From assembly GCF_024499015.1 (NCBI RefSeq), contig NZ_CP098604.1, positions 4,712,001 through 4,776,000 of the forward strand: DNA of 64,000 nt. The letters run 5' to 3'. Each line of letters starts with the position of its first letter. Within the stretch, counting starts at the first letter, position 1. A program made the position numbers and the translations under genes. This document shows positions 40,477 through 52,364 of the stretch, piece after piece. The notes under the pieces were generated by a model. The model saw only the letters and a program-made list of their open reading frames with translations, was not told where the DNA came from and did not search any database. Source of the stretch: Xanthomonas hortorum pv. pelargonii. Lineage in GTDB: Bacteria > Pseudomonadota > Gammaproteobacteria > Xanthomonadales > Xanthomonadaceae.

Positions 40477-41511
40477 ATGGATGAGAACAAAAAGCGCGCC
40501 CTTTCCGCAGCACTGAGCCAGATCGAAAAGCAATTCGGCAAGGGTTCGGTCATGCGCATGGGCGACCGCGCCATCGAGGCGGTCGAAGTCATTCCCACCG
40601 GTTCATTGATGCTGGACATCGCACTCGGCATCGGTGGTCTGCCCAAGGGCCGTGTGGTCGAAATCTACGGGCCGGAAGCATCGGGCAAGACCACTCTGAC
40701 CCTGCAGGCGATCGCCGAATGCCAGAAGAAGGGCGGCACTGCAGCCTTTATCGATGCCGAGCATGCGCTGGACCCGATCTATGCCGCCAAGTTGGGCGTC
40801 AACGTCGACGACCTGCTGCTGTCGCAGCCCGATACCGGTGAGCAGGCGCTGGAAATCGCCGACATGCTGGTGCGTTCGAGCTCGGTGGACATCGTGGTGA
40901 TCGACTCGGTCGCCGCGCTGACCCCGAAGGCGGAAATCGAAGGCGAGATGGGCGACCAGCTGCCGGGTCTGCAGGCACGTCTGATGAGCCAGGCGCTGCG
41001 CAAGCTGACCGGCAACATCAAGCGCTCCAATACCCTGGTGGTCTTCATCAACCAGCTGCGCCACAAGATCGGCGTGATGATGCCGGGCCAGAGTCCGGAA
41101 GTGACCACCGGCGGCAATGCGCTGAAGTTCTATGCCTCGGTGCGTCTGGATATCCGCCGTATCGGCGCGATCAAGAAGGGCGATGAAATCATCGGCAACC
41201 AGACCAAGATCAAGGTGGTCAAGAACAAGCTGGCGCCTCCGTTCAAGCAGGTCGTGACTGAAATCCTCTACGGCGAAGGCATCAGCCGCGAGGGCGAATT
41301 GATCGACATGGGCGTGGAAGCCAAGCTGGTCGAGAAGGCTGGCGCCTGGTACAGCTATGGCGAAGAGCGCATCGGGCAGGGCAAGGACAATGCGCGTACC
41401 TATCTGCGCGACAACCCGCAGGTTGCGATCAAGCTGGAAGCCGAGCTGCGCGAAAAGTTCCAGCCCGCCGAAGCGCCGCGTGAAGCCGGCGACGACGCCG
41501 AGAAGGAATAA
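40477..41511 (+). CDS. recA: Recombinase RecA
   Basis: A 344-residue recombinase and LexA co-protease. Start [20 protein letters not shown] at 40477, with AAGGATC upstream. Walker A is GPEASGKT near residue 66. The L2 region [17 protein letters not shown] and the acidic C-tail (AGDDAEKE) are intact. I could not find a TTAG-N6-TACTA box in the 172 bases upstream, so SOS control may come through read-through from lexA or a divergent operator. Confidence 0.98.
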   Translation: MDENKKRALSAALSQIEKQFGKGSVMRMGDRAIEAVEVIPTGSLMLDIALGIGGLPKGRVVEIYGPEASGKTTLTLQAIAECQKKGGTAAFIDAEHALDPIYAAKLGVNVDDLLLSQPDTGEQALEIADMLVRSSSVDIVVIDSVAALTPKAEIEGEMGDQLPGLQARLMSQALRKLTGNIKRSNTLVVFINQLRHKIGVMMPGQSPEVTTGGNALKFYASVRLDIRRIGAIKKGDEIIGNQTKIKVVKNKLAPPFKQVVTEILYGEGISREGELIDMGVEAKLVEKAGAWYSYGEERIGQGKDNARTYLRDNPQVAIKLEAELREKFQPAEAPREAGDDAEKE

Positions 41512-41794
41512 GCGATAAGAGCAGCCATAAGGACCTAGCGGATAGCTGTCAGACAGATGGGGCGGTGCGCAGGAAGCGCAGGCTACGAGTGGTAGGTGCT
41601 CGTCTCTAACACTGGCCGCACCTGCCTGACAGCAGCGCAACAGGTTTTGATGGTCGCTCCAATGTTTTTCTATCGCGGGGACGGTGGAGTCAGTGCCGCC
41701 GCGCTTCGCGGTAGATCTATCGAAGGCCAGGAGGGCAGGCGCCATGGACGGCACATTGGTTGAGCAGTGATTTGGTGATTCAGGACACCTCACG
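41512..41794 (+). other. recA-recX spacer, potentially structured RNA
   Basis: A 283-base gap without an ORF of interest. The part 41545-41633 can fold: GCTGTCAG (41545-41552) pairs with CTGACAGC (41626-41633), GGTGCG (41564-41569) with CGCACC (41617-41622), and ACGAG (41585-41589) with CTCGT (41599-41603). It may control the recA/recX ratio, as the recA-recX hairpin does in E. coli, or be an independent small RNA. Confidence 0.45.
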
Positions 41795-42283
41795 ATGGAC
41801 GAGCAAGAGCCCGCGCCAAAGCGGGGACGCCGGTTCAAGGAGCAGACACCGGTCCAACGCGCACTCGGATTGCTGGTGCGTCGCGAGCATTCGCGCAAGG
41901 AATTGAACCGCAAGCTGTTGGCACGCGGCATAGAGCCGGAAGCTGCCGAGGCTGCCGTCGAGCGTCTCGCTGGTGAAGGCTGGCAGGACGACACCCGGTT
42001 TGCGGCGTCGGTCGTTCGTAATCGTGCAGGCTCGGGCTACGGTCCACTGCATATTCGCGCCGAACTCGGAACCCATGGCCTGGATAGCGAGGCCATCAGT
42101 GCTGCCATGGCGACCTTTGAAGGCGATTGGACCGAAAACGCACACGATTTGATCCGTCGTCGGTTCGGCGAGCAGGGTCCAGTGGATCTGCCGCAGCGGC
42201 GCAAGGCTGCCGATCTGTTGGCCCGGCGTGGTTTTGACGGCAACAGCATTCGTAGCGCCACGCGCTTCGACCTTGAGGACTGA
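41795..42283 (+). CDS. recX: RecX, regulatory protein of RecA
   Basis: A 162-residue helical-repeat protein that caps RecA filaments. The three-helix repeats start with [19 protein letters not shown] near residue 24 and continue with [18 protein letters not shown] near 66, with [10 protein letters not shown] as the typical RecX motif. Position after recA confirms the identity. alaS is 100 bases downstream. Confidence 0.93.
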   Translation: MDEQEPAPKRGRRFKEQTPVQRALGLLVRREHSRKELNRKLLARGIEPEAAEAAVERLAGEGWQDDTRFAASVVRNRAGSGYGPLHIRAELGTHGLDSEAISAAMATFEGDWTENAHDLIRRRFGEQGPVDLPQRRKAADLLARRGFDGNSIRSATRFDLED

Positions 42284-42383
42284 GGGCGCCAGGCCTGCTA
42301 CCCTTTGTGGTTTAAGGTTGTTCCGCTCGTCTGCGCCCACATTTATTGGGTGACCGGGACCGCCGCCCGCCCAATGCCAGCAC

Positions 42384-45032
<2,649 letters not shown>

Positions 45033-45040
45033 ACACTTGT

Positions 45041-45066
45041 CCTGCCATGCCTTGCTGGCTGGCAGG
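45041..45066 (+). terminator. Hairpin after alaS
   Basis: CCTGCCA (45041-45047) and TGGCAGG (45060-45066) form a 7-bp stem eight bases beyond the alaS stop. No T tract follows. Confidence 0.45.
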
Positions 45067-45171
45067 ATCTGCCGCTACCATTTCCGGTCTATTCCCTTTA
45101 CCTATAGACGCGTCTCATCAGGAGGCCGTCGATGCTGGTGGGAAACCCACCGGTTCCAGGAGATTTGAAAA

Positions 45172-45384
45172 ATGTTGATCCTCACTCGCCGGGTAGGCGA
45201 AACCTTGATGATCGGCGACTCGGTCACTGTTACCGTGCTCGGCGTCAAGGGTAATCAGGTGCGCATTGGCATCACCGCACCGAAAGATGTGGCTGTGCAT
45301 CGCGAAGAAATCTATCAGCGCATCCAGCGTGGCGATGAGCCGGTCGCTTCCGGCGCGCATCACGGCGACGATTCTTCGAATTGA
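45172..45384 (+). CDS. csrA: Carbon storage regulator CsrA (RsmA)
   Basis: A 70-residue dimeric RNA-binding regulator of translation that recognises GGA in leader hairpins. In Xanthomonas, RsmA controls virulence factors and motility. [16 protein letters not shown] and [18 protein letters not shown] are canonical. Its own leader contains GGAGATTTGAAAA before the ATG plus an upstream GGAGG, so autoregulation is possible. The C-terminus is extended by GDDSSN relative to E. coli (61 residues). Confidence 0.97.
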
Positions 45385-45467
45385 TTGTCGCAAAGGGTTT
45401 ACGTTAGCCCCCCTTACCCGGTATTCTTCGCGGCCTGCCACGGACAACGCGGCAGGACGTGAAAACT

Positions 45468-45560
45468 GGAGCGATGCCCGAGCGGCTGAAGGGGCTCCCC
45501 TGCTAAGGGAGTATAGGGTCAAAAGCTCTATCGAGGGTTCGAATCCCTCTCGCTCCGCCA
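45468..45560 (+). tRNA. tRNA-Ser (anticodon GCT)
   Basis: Acceptor arms GGAGCGA and TCGCTCC close the molecule, followed by encoded GCCA. The anticodon loop CTGCTAA reads GCT, decoding AGC/AGT. The long variable arm (around 45512-45532) is the class II feature of serine tRNAs, and the T arm GGTTCGAATCC is standard. It begins 83 bases after csrA with no terminator between, so co-transcription is possible. Confidence 0.95.
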
Positions 45561-45567
45561 GTGTTCT

Positions 45568-45605
45568 AAACGCCCGCAGATCTTTGATTTGCGGGCGTTT
45601 TTATT
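45568..45605 (+). terminator. Rho-independent terminator after tRNA-Ser
   Basis: AAACGCCCGCA pairs with TGCGGGCGTTT, with GATCTTTGATT between, and is followed by TTTATTT. It lies seven bases after the tRNA 3' end. Confidence 0.92.
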
Positions 45606-45777
45606 TGCATTGCGGCATGGTTTTGCAAGCCCTTTTGGGTGAGCTGCGCAGCATGCTTGCCGCCAGTCGGCTCACCGCATCCTGCATAAGGCATCTGGTT
45701 GTTGCGACAGCATCTGAATCGCCTCAAACGTGCTGCATGAAGCGGTTCAAGTAACTGCGGTATAGGTCGCTAAACAC

Positions 45778-47778
45778 GTGACATATATCTCGGACTTCAA
45801 CGTGATGCGCCTACCGCCACTGCTTGGACGCCTGTTCTCTTTCTGGGGCCGTGGGCTGCAGCACAAGGCCAATGCGGTGGACCGGGTGATGGCGGTGATC
45901 GAGTTCGATCTGGATGGCCGCATTCTGGATGCGAACGAGAACTTCCTGTCCTTGATGGGCTATCGGCTGGACGAGGTAGTCGGCCAGCATCACCGCATGT
46001 TCGTGACTGCCAGTGATCGCGACAGCGAAAGCTATCGTCAGTTCTGGGCGGCGCTGCGGCGTGGCGACTTCAACGCCGGGCGCTTTTGCCGGTTGGACAA
46101 ACACGGGCGCGAGGTGTGGATCAACGCGTCGTACAACCCGCTGCTGGATCGATCCGGCAACGCCTATCGCGTGGTGAAGTACGCCACCGACATCACTGCG
46201 CAGGTGCGCCAGACCGCCGATTTCGAAGGGCGGATCGATGCGATCGACAGGGTCATGGCGGTCATCGAGTTTTCGCTGGATGGCACCGTGCTCGAGGCCA
46301 ACCAGAATTTTCTGCAGGTGATGGGTTACCGGCTCGATGAGATCCGCGGCCAGCATCACGGCATGTTCGTGGATGCGTCCACGCGCCAATCGGCGGCCTA
46401 TCGCGCGTTCTGGGAAAAGCTCGGGCGCGGCGCATTCGATGCGGGGCGCTACAGGCGCGTTGGTAAGGATGGGCAGGATGTGTGGATCCAGGCGTCCTAC
46501 AACCCGGTACTCGATGAGCATGGGCGTCCATACAAGGTGGTCAAGTACGCCACCGAGGTGACCCGTCAGGTGATCGATTCTGCCGATGCGGATGGCCGCA
46601 TCCAGGCCATCGACAAGGTGATGGGCGTGATCGAATTCGATCTGGAAGGGCGCGTACTGAGCGCCAACGATAATTTCCTGGCGATTTTGGGATATCCGGC
46701 CGCCGAAGCGATCGGCCAGCACCATCGCGTGTTCGTGGATGCGGCGTATGGCGCCTCCGAGGAGTACCGCAATTTCTGGGCGAAGCTGGCGCGTGGGCAG
46801 TTCGATGCGGGCCGTTATCGCCGGCTGCGCAAGGACGGCAGCGCGGTGTGGATCCAGGCCTCCTACAACCCGATCCTGGATGTCTCCGGGCGGCCGTACA
46901 AGGTGGTCAAGTACGCTACCGATGTGACCGATCAAGTGCGCTCGGCCGAGCGCATGCGCGAGTTGATGCGGCAGACCATGAGCATCGCGCAGAACGTGCA
47001 GCGCGAGGCGCACCATATTTCGATCAGCAATGAGGAACTGGTGAGCCGCGCATCCTCGCAGTCCACCGCAGTGGCGCAGACCTCGACCACCATCGATCAG
47101 CTGGCGGAGACCGTGCGCATCAATTCCGAGAGCGCGGGGTCGGCGCAGCGCATGGCCGAAGAGTCGGCCAATGTTGCGCGACGCGGTGCCGAGGTCATCG
47201 CCGAGGTGGTCAAGACCACCGCCAACATTCGTTCGGCGACCGATCGCATCGGCCAGATCATCGAGGTGATCGACGGCATTGCCTTCCAGACCAATATCCT
47301 GGCGCTCAACGCGGCGGTGGAAGCGGCGCGCGCCGGCGAGCAGGGCCGCGGGTTTGCAGTGGTAGCGACCGAGGTGCGTAGCCTGGCGCAGCGCTGCAGC
47401 GTGTCGGCCAAGGAGATTCGCTCCTTGATCGACAATGCGACCGATCAGGTTGGCGATGGTTCGCGCCTGGCCGAACAGGCTGGTGTGGTGATGCAGGACA
47501 TGGTCGGCTCGGTACTGCGTGTGACCGCAACCGTGGAGCAGATCGCCGCCGCCAGCCAGGAGCAGGCACAGGATATTTCGACCGCCAACACGGCGCTGCA
47601 ATCCATTGGCGTGCAGGCGCGCGATCAGGCGCGGATGGTCGATGATCTGGCGCGTTCGGCGCATGTGCTCGAAGCCGATGCGGATGCCTTGTTTGCATTG
47701 GTCAACGGCGATGCCGATGGGTCTTCTGCACTAAAGGATGCGCACGCAGAGCCGTTCGCCAAATCGCAGGCCGCGTGA
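45778..47778 (+). CDS. Cytoplasmic chemoreceptor with three PAS domains
   Basis: A 666-residue methyl-accepting chemotaxis protein without membrane segments or HAMP domain. Three PAS repeats of about 122 residues (roughly 36-150, 157-272, 279-394) share GQHH followed by a Met/Val-Phe-Val strand, and a WIQASYNP(V/I)LD core. The signalling hairpin tip [20 protein letters not shown] lies near residue 505. Such PAS-MCPs sense redox or ligand state inside the cell (BdlA/Aer-like). No CheR-binding pentapeptide is present at the C-terminus. GTG at 45778 is the first start; an ATG at 45802 would shorten it by eight residues. No che genes adjoin. Confidence 0.9.
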   Translation: MTYISDFNVMRLPPLLGRLFSFWGRGLQHKANAVDRVMAVIEFDLDGRILDANENFLSLMGYRLDEVVGQHHRMFVTASDRDSESYRQFWAALRRGDFNAGRFCRLDKHGREVWINASYNPLLDRSGNAYRVVKYATDITAQVRQTADFEGRIDAIDRVMAVIEFSLDGTVLEANQNFLQVMGYRLDEIRGQHHGMFVDASTRQSAAYRAFWEKLGRGAFDAGRYRRVGKDGQDVWIQASYNPVLDEHGRPYKVVKYATEVTRQVIDSADADGRIQAIDKVMGVIEFDLEGRVLSANDNFLAILGYPAAEAIGQHHRVFVDAAYGASEEYRNFWAKLARGQFDAGRYRRLRKDGSAVWIQASYNPILDVSGRPYKVVKYATDVTDQVRSAERMRELMRQTMSIAQNVQREAHHISISNEELVSRASSQSTAVAQTSTTIDQLAETVRINSESAGSAQRMAEESANVARRGAEVIAEVVKTTANIRSATDRIGQIIEVIDGIAFQTNILALNAAVEAARAGEQGRGFAVVATEVRSLAQRCSVSAKEIRSLIDNATDQVGDGSRLAEQAGVVMQDMVGSVLRVTATVEQIAAASQEQAQDISTANTALQSIGVQARDQARMVDDLARSAHVLEADADALFALVNGDADGSSALKDAHAEPFAKSQAA

Positions 47779-48176
47779 CTCAGGCCACGTGACTGTGGGA
47801 GGTCTGGTGCATTCGCTGTGCGGCGTCGTTGAAGCGGTGACACGCACGTTCGTTGTTGCATCGTTGCCGCGCGTGCCAGCCGCTACGTTTGCGCAAAACT
47901 AAAAGCGCTCGCCAGCAGATACATCCGCGCACCACAAAGACCGCCAGAACCTAATGCTGTTCACTGAGGTAGCTGATCGAGGGCTCCTGCATCTCGGCAT
48001 AATCTCCAATCGGCTCATTCTTCAATCCAAATAAAAAACGGCGCTCCCCGCGCGGGAAGTGCCGTTTTTTCAAGTGAACTGCATTGCGCCAGGAGCGCGC
48101 TTTGTCTGTTCCAACCAGCTGCGATCATGCGGCGCGCCGATTCACTGCAGCGCGCCGCACTGCCACGCGTTGCTGC
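47779..48176. other. 398-base spacer with bidirectional terminator, no gene
   Basis: It lies between the convergent chemoreceptor and pirin genes. The only clear element is the hairpin at 48033-48070. The remainder (47780-48030) is lower in GC than the surroundings and has no ORF with protein character. Confidence 0.6.
48033..48070. terminator. Bidirectional rho-independent terminator
   Basis: AAAAAACGGC (48033-48042) pairs with GCCGTTTTTT (48061-48070), and an inner CCCGCGCGGG extends the fold. The flanking A and T runs let it work for both convergent genes. Confidence 0.9.
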
Positions 48177-48878
48177 TTACTGCGGCAGATCGAACACCAG
48201 CACTTCTGCGTCGCGTGCGTCGGCCAGCACGAGTTCCGGCTCGGCGGTGATCTGCAGCGCATCGCCAGCCGACAGTGCTTGTCCGTTGACGCTCAGGCTG
48301 CCACGCACCACCTGCACGTAACCGATGCGGCCCTCAGCCAGTGGGTGTTGCAGACGCGCGTCGCCGTCGAGGATGGAGGCGTACAGGCGTGCGTCCTGGT
48401 GCAGGCGCAGCGAGCCGGCTTCGCCAGCGGGCGAGGCGATCAGACGCAGCTGATTGCGCTTGCTGTCGGCATTGAAATGCTTTTCCTCGTAGCTGGGTTC
48501 GATACCGTTGCGCTCGGGCATCACCCAGATCTGCAGGAAGTGCACTGGCTTGCTGGCCGAGTGATTGAACTCGCTGTGGCTGACGCCGCTGCCGGCGCTC
48601 ATGCGCTGCACATCGCCGTAGTGCAGCACCGAGCCGGTGCCCATGCTGTCCTTGTGCTCCAGCGCGCCATCCAGGACGTAGGAGATGATCTCCATGTCGC
48701 GATGGGCGTGGGTGCCGAAACCTTCGCCCGGCTGCACCTTGTCTTCGTTGATCACCCGCAGCGGGCCGACGCCCATGTGGCGCGGGTCGTGGTAGCTGGC
48801 AAAGGAGAAGGTGTGGCGCGAGGACAGCCAGCCATGCTCGGCGCGGCCACGGGTTTCGCTCTTGCGGACATTCAACAT
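48177..48878 (-). CDS. Pirin family protein (YhhW-like bicupin)
   Basis: A 233-residue cytoplasmic bicupin. The N-terminal cupin has the metal site HTFSFASYHDP, FGTHAHRDMEIISYVL and SHSEFNHS, matching YhhW-type pirins, some of which open quercetin. The C-terminal cupin lacks obvious metal ligands, as usual. It is divergent from a LysR gene 136 bases away, which probably controls it. Confidence 0.9.
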   Translation of the reverse strand: MLNVRKSETRGRAEHGWLSSRHTFSFASYHDPRHMGVGPLRVINEDKVQPGEGFGTHAHRDMEIISYVLDGALEHKDSMGTGSVLHYGDVQRMSAGSGVSHSEFNHSASKPVHFLQIWVMPERNGIEPSYEEKHFNADSKRNQLRLIASPAGEAGSLRLHQDARLYASILDGDARLQHPLAEGRIGYVQVVRGSLSVNGQALSAGDALQITAEPELVLADARDAEVLVFDLPQ

Positions 48879-49014
48879 GTTGCTTCTCCTTGGAAGATCT
48901 CGAATGGCGCCGGGGAGTGAATCGGTGTCCCTGCGGCTTGATGCGTAGTCTCCGCCTCTGTGCGGGAGACAAAAAGCGAGTAGATTTGGCCGCTATCATC
49001 GAAAAAATCGAACA
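48879..49014. promoter_or_regulatory. Divergent promoter region pirin/LysR
   Basis: A 136-base intergenic region. It should hold both promoters and the LysR binding site. A T-N11-A type site may lie near 48975-49005 (ATTTGGCCGCTATCATCGAA), but the match is weak. Confidence 0.35.
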
Positions 49015-49959
49015 ATGAAAATCAGCCTGGAAGCGCTGCAAATCCTGGATGCAATCGACCGCCGGGGCTCGTTTGCGGCCGCGGCCAAGGTGCTGTTCAA
49101 GGTGCCGTCGACGATTTCCTACACGGTGTCAAAGCTCGAAGACGATCTGGGGGTGCAGCTGTTCGAGCGGTTCGGCCCGAAGGCGACACCGACCCAGGCC
49201 GGGCGCGAGTTGTTGCGCGAGGGGCGGCATCTGTTACGTGCCGCGCAGGAGCTGGAGGTGCGGGTGCGTCGGGTAGCGTCAGGTTGGGAGTCGGACTTTG
49301 CGATCGGGCTGGATGCGATCCTGCCGGTTGCGCTGCTGCAGGCGCAGATCCTGGACTTCTACGCGGTGGCCGATAGCACGCGCCTGCGCGTCGTGAGCGA
49401 ATCGCTCTCCGGCAGTTGGGAGGCGCTACTGGATCGGCGCGTGGATCTGATCGTCGCGGCGGGCGAGGGGCCGAGTGGTGGTGGCTATGTCGCCGAGCAG
49501 ATCGGTACGCTGCGTTTTGTGTTCGCGGTGGCCTCCACGCATCCGCTGGCGGGCGCCGGCAGGCTGGGTGCGACTGAGCTGGCCGAGCATCGTGCGATCG
49601 CCGTGGCGGATTCGGCGCGGCGGTTGCTGCCGCGCACCGTGGGTCTGTTGTCCGGGCGCGATGTGCTCACCGTGCCGGACATGCAGGCCAAGCTGCAGTT
49701 GCAGCTGGCTGGCGCCGGCTACGGCTTTCTGCCTGAGGCGTATGCGCGCGGTGCGCTGCAGGACGGCCGGCTGTGCGAGGTGCAGGTAGAAACCCACAAG
49801 CCCGACGAGACGTTCTATCTGGCATGGCGGCCGGGCGAGGAGGGCGAGGCATTGGGCTGGTGGCGGCGCGCCCTGCGCAGCGAGGGCCTGTTCGATGGCT
49901 GGTTGCAGTCGCTTGCCGAGACGTATCGTTCCGTCGCTGTCGGGCAGTCGCGTGCGTGA
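49015..49959 (+). CDS. LysR family transcriptional regulator
   Basis: A 314-residue regulator. The winged helix-turn-helix covers residues 1-60 (ILDAIDRRGSFAAAAKVL, STISYTVSKLEDDLG, LFERFGPKATPTQAG), followed by a periplasmic-binding-like effector domain. It is divergent from the pirin gene, so control of that gene is the likely job. The effector is unknown. Confidence 0.9.
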   Translation: MKISLEALQILDAIDRRGSFAAAAKVLFKVPSTISYTVSKLEDDLGVQLFERFGPKATPTQAGRELLREGRHLLRAAQELEVRVRRVASGWESDFAIGLDAILPVALLQAQILDFYAVADSTRLRVVSESLSGSWEALLDRRVDLIVAAGEGPSGGGYVAEQIGTLRFVFAVASTHPLAGAGRLGATELAEHRAIAVADSARRLLPRTVGLLSGRDVLTVPDMQAKLQLQLAGAGYGFLPEAYARGALQDGRLCEVQVETHKPDETFYLAWRPGEEGEALGWWRRALRSEGLFDGWLQSLAETYRSVAVGQSRA

Positions 49960-50003
49960 GGAAGGGCGGATAATGCGCGTTCGTCGTCGCGCAGGATCGT
50001 CGC

Positions 50004-50996
50004 ATGCAGGGCTTGATCGAACAGTACGGATTGGCCCTGGTATTCGCCAACGTGCTGGCGTTGTCGCTGGGGCTGCCGGTGCCGGCGTTGCCGACGCTGG
50101 TGTTGGTCGGTGCCGGCTATGCGCTGCGCGGCGGCAGCGATGCATGGCTGGCCGGGTTGGCGGCGTTGGGCGTTTCGGTGTTGGCGAGCCTGCTCGGCGA
50201 TCTGGCCTGGTATCTGGCCGGCCGCCGCTTCGGTAATCGCACCTTGCAGTCGCTGTGCCGGCTGTCGCTGTCGCGCGATACCTGCATGAAAAAGACCGAG
50301 CGGTTCTTCTCGCGCTGGGGCGTGCGGATATTGGCGGTGGCCAAGTTCGTCCCGGGGTTGTCGATGGTCTCGGTGCCGATGGCCGGCGCAATGCGGGTGC
50401 GCCCGACGGCATTTCTGCGCTACGACGCCTTCGGTGCAGCGTTGTGGGCGTTGGTCGGTCTGGGCCTGGGAGCGTTGTTCGCCCACCAGGTGCAGGACGT
50501 ACTCGCGTTTCTGTCCGAGCTTGGGTCGGGCGCGGTTGTCGTGGTGGCGGTGTTGTTGGCCTGCTACATCGGTTGGCGCTGGTGGCGACGGCATAGCCTG
50601 CTGCGTTCGCTGGTGCATGCGCGCATTGCGGTCGACGAGCTGGTGCCCTTGCTCGATGGCGAAGAGAGCCTGCGGCCTGCCGTGCTGGATATCCGCGCAC
50701 CGGGATATCGCGATCTGCAGCCGTACACGATTCCCGGCGCGGTGTTTGCCGACGAGCGACAGCTCGCACAGATTCTGGCCACCGTGCCGCGCGATCGCAG
50801 TGTGGTGATCTATTGCGCGTGTCCGGATGAGGTGTCGGCGGCGTGGCTGGCGGGACGAATGCGCGAGCGCGGTTATCGCGATGTGCGTCCGCTGCTGGGC
50901 GGGCTGGATGCATGGCGCGATGCCGGGCATCCGGTGACCTCGCTGCTGCCGGTGGCGGTGGTCGGTGGGCCAGATGCCGTCGGGGCGATAGCCTGA
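50004..50996 (+). CDS. DedA/VTT membrane protein fused to a rhodanese domain
   Basis: A 330-residue fusion. Residues 1-195 form a DedA-type membrane domain (LGLPVPALPTLVLVGAGY near 25, AKFVPGLSMVSVPMAGAM near 112). Residues about 205-310 form a rhodanese domain with LDIRAPGYRDL, IPGAVFADERQL and the active-site Cys in IYCACPDEVSAAWLA near 272. The persulfide-carrying Cys is present, so sulfur transfer or protein-thiol chemistry at the membrane is possible. It is transcribed alone, in the direction of two leftward tRNA genes. Confidence 0.88.
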   Translation: MQGLIEQYGLALVFANVLALSLGLPVPALPTLVLVGAGYALRGGSDAWLAGLAALGVSVLASLLGDLAWYLAGRRFGNRTLQSLCRLSLSRDTCMKKTERFFSRWGVRILAVAKFVPGLSMVSVPMAGAMRVRPTAFLRYDAFGAALWALVGLGLGALFAHQVQDVLAFLSELGSGAVVVVAVLLACYIGWRWWRRHSLLRSLVHARIAVDELVPLLDGEESLRPAVLDIRAPGYRDLQPYTIPGAVFADERQLAQILATVPRDRSVVIYCACPDEVSAAWLAGRMRERGYRDVRPLLGGLDAWRDAGHPVTSLLPVAVVGGPDAVGAIA

Positions 50997-51096
50997 TTGC
51001 GGTTGCGACAGGCGCGAACTCGGTCGTTCGCAATCGACATAATGGCGCATGGCGCGATTGCCTGGCAGCGGCCATGTGCAGCCTCGGACAACAGGC

Positions 51097-51119
51097 AAAA
51101 AAGACCAGCAAGCTGGTCG
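51097..51119 (-). terminator. Terminator of tRNA-Arg copy 1
   Basis: On the minus strand GACCAGC-TT-GCTGGTC is followed by TTTTTT. It lies 14 bases after the tRNA 3' end. Confidence 0.9.
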
Positions 51120-51132
51120 TTTTCTTCAAGAT

Positions 51133-51209
51133 TGGTGCGCCCGGAGAGATTCGAACTCCCGACCGCCTGGTTCGTAGCCAGGTACTCTATCCAACTGAGC
51201 TACGGGCGC
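51133..51209 (-). tRNA. tRNA-Arg (anticodon ACG), copy 1
   Basis: A 77-base cloverleaf on the minus strand: acceptor GCGCCCG with CGGGCGC plus encoded ACCA, D arm GCTCAGTTGGATAGAGT, anticodon loop CTACGAA, T arm GAGTTCGAATCTC. Anticodon ACG (inosine after editing by TadA) reads CGT, CGC and CGA. The sequence is identical to copy 2 at 51305-51381. Confidence 0.96.
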
Positions 51210-51261
51210 ATTATCTTGTTTTGACTTGCACATCCTTCGCAATGCGAGCGGACGTTTAACT

Positions 51262-51291
51262 AAAAAGACAGCGATGCAATGCTGTCTTTTT
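51262..51291 (-). terminator. Terminator between the two tRNA-Arg copies
   Basis: AAAAAGACAGC and GCTGTCTTTTT form an 11-bp palindrome around an 8-base loop. On the minus strand it ends the transcript of copy 2, so each tRNA appears to be a separate unit. Confidence 0.9.
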
Positions 51292-51304
51292 GTTGTTCTG
51301 ATGA

Positions 51305-51381
51305 TGGTGCGCCCGGAGAGATTCGAACTCCCGACCGCCTGGTTCGTAGCCAGGTACTCTATCCAACTGAGCTACGGGCGC
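51305..51381 (-). tRNA. tRNA-Arg (anticodon ACG), copy 2
   Basis: Identical in all 77 bases to copy 1, with encoded CCA. It is the first of the two in the direction of transcription and is followed by its own terminator. Confidence 0.96.
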
Positions 51382-51517
51382 GTCGTCAGGAGCGGAATTA
51401 TGCGGATGCCTGGCGTACTCGTCAATCCTTTTGTGACACGCGATTGCCTGCGGGCTTGCTCATGTGGGTGCGCCGCATGCAGTGGTCACGGCGGCAGGCG
51501 CTTTCATCCGCGCATGC

Positions 51518-52327
51518 TCACGCGCTGGGCGCGGCGCCGAAGTGGTCGAGCACCAGGACCTCGCTGTGACCTGGGGCGTGGCCGAGGCGGATCGCGCGCG
51601 CAACGTAGTCGATCGCCGCTTCGCAGGCGTTGAGCAGGGACAGGCCCTGGCACAGCTGCGCAGTAATGGCGGCCGACAGGCTGCAGCCGGTACCGTGCGC
51701 GTCGACCTGCAGGCGTGGATGCATGAACACGTTCTGGGTGACGCCGTCATCGAAGCGGTCGATCACGCGTGCGCCTTCGAGCAGATGTCCGCCCTTGAGC
51801 AGCACGGCGTTGGCGCCCAGGTCGAGCAGGGCTGCGGTGGCGTGCTCGGCGGCGTCGGCATCGTCGATGCGGCGGCCGGTCAGCAGCTCGGCTTCGGGCG
51901 TGTTGGGGGTGATCAGCGTGGCCAGGGGCAGCAGCCGCGTACGTAGCGCGTCCAGTGCGGCGTCTTCGAGCAGGCGCGCGCCGCTGGTGGAGACCATCAC
52001 CGGGTCGAGTACCACGAACGGTGGGCGATATTTTTCGAGCAGATCGGCCACGCAATGGATGACTTCGGCATTGGCGAGCATGCCGAGCTTGACCGCCTGA
52101 ATGTCGAAATCGGCGAAACAGGCGTCGATCTGCGCCTGCAGAAATGCGATCGGCGGGATGTGCACGGCGGTAACCGAACGGGTGTTTTGCGCGGTCAACG
52201 CAGCGATGGCCGACAACCCATGCACGCGGTGTGCGGCGAAGGTCTTGAGATCTGCCTGAATGCCGGCACCGCCGCCGGAATCGGAGCCGGCGATGGTCAA
52301 TGCGGACAGCGTGCTGGGCGTGGTCAT
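51518..52327 (-). CDS. thiD: Hydroxymethylpyrimidine/phosphomethylpyrimidine kinase
   Basis: A 269-residue ribokinase-fold kinase that phosphorylates HMP twice for thiamine synthesis. LTIAGSDSGGGAGIQADLK near residue 10, LDPVMVSTSGARLL near 110, and the catalytic Asp in VDAHGTGCSLSAAI near 213 are diagnostic. I start at MTTPSTLSALTIAG (52327); the frame is open 29 codons further with no conserved content. No TPP riboswitch was recognised upstream. Confidence 0.94.
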   Translation of the reverse strand: MTTPSTLSALTIAGSDSGGGAGIQADLKTFAAHRVHGLSAIAALTAQNTRSVTAVHIPPIAFLQAQIDACFADFDIQAVKLGMLANAEVIHCVADLLEKYRPPFVVLDPVMVSTSGARLLEDAALDALRTRLLPLATLITPNTPEAELLTGRRIDDADAAEHATAALLDLGANAVLLKGGHLLEGARVIDRFDDGVTQNVFMHPRLQVDAHGTGCSLSAAITAQLCQGLSLLNACEAAIDYVARAIRLGHAPGHSEVLVLDHFGAAPSA

Positions 52328-52364
52328 GCGTGGATTCTGCACTGCTGTCGGTTGGATGTGCGGG

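Noticed and set aside
41512..41794. Classical rho-independent terminator after recA.
   Set aside because: The helices are separated by long intervals and no T tract follows at 41634; described as a structured spacer instead.
51226..51633. Rightward ORFs across 51120-51630 whose peptides include GEIRTPDRLVRSQ.
   Set aside because: These are antisense readings of the two tRNA-Arg genes, a well-known source of false protein annotations.
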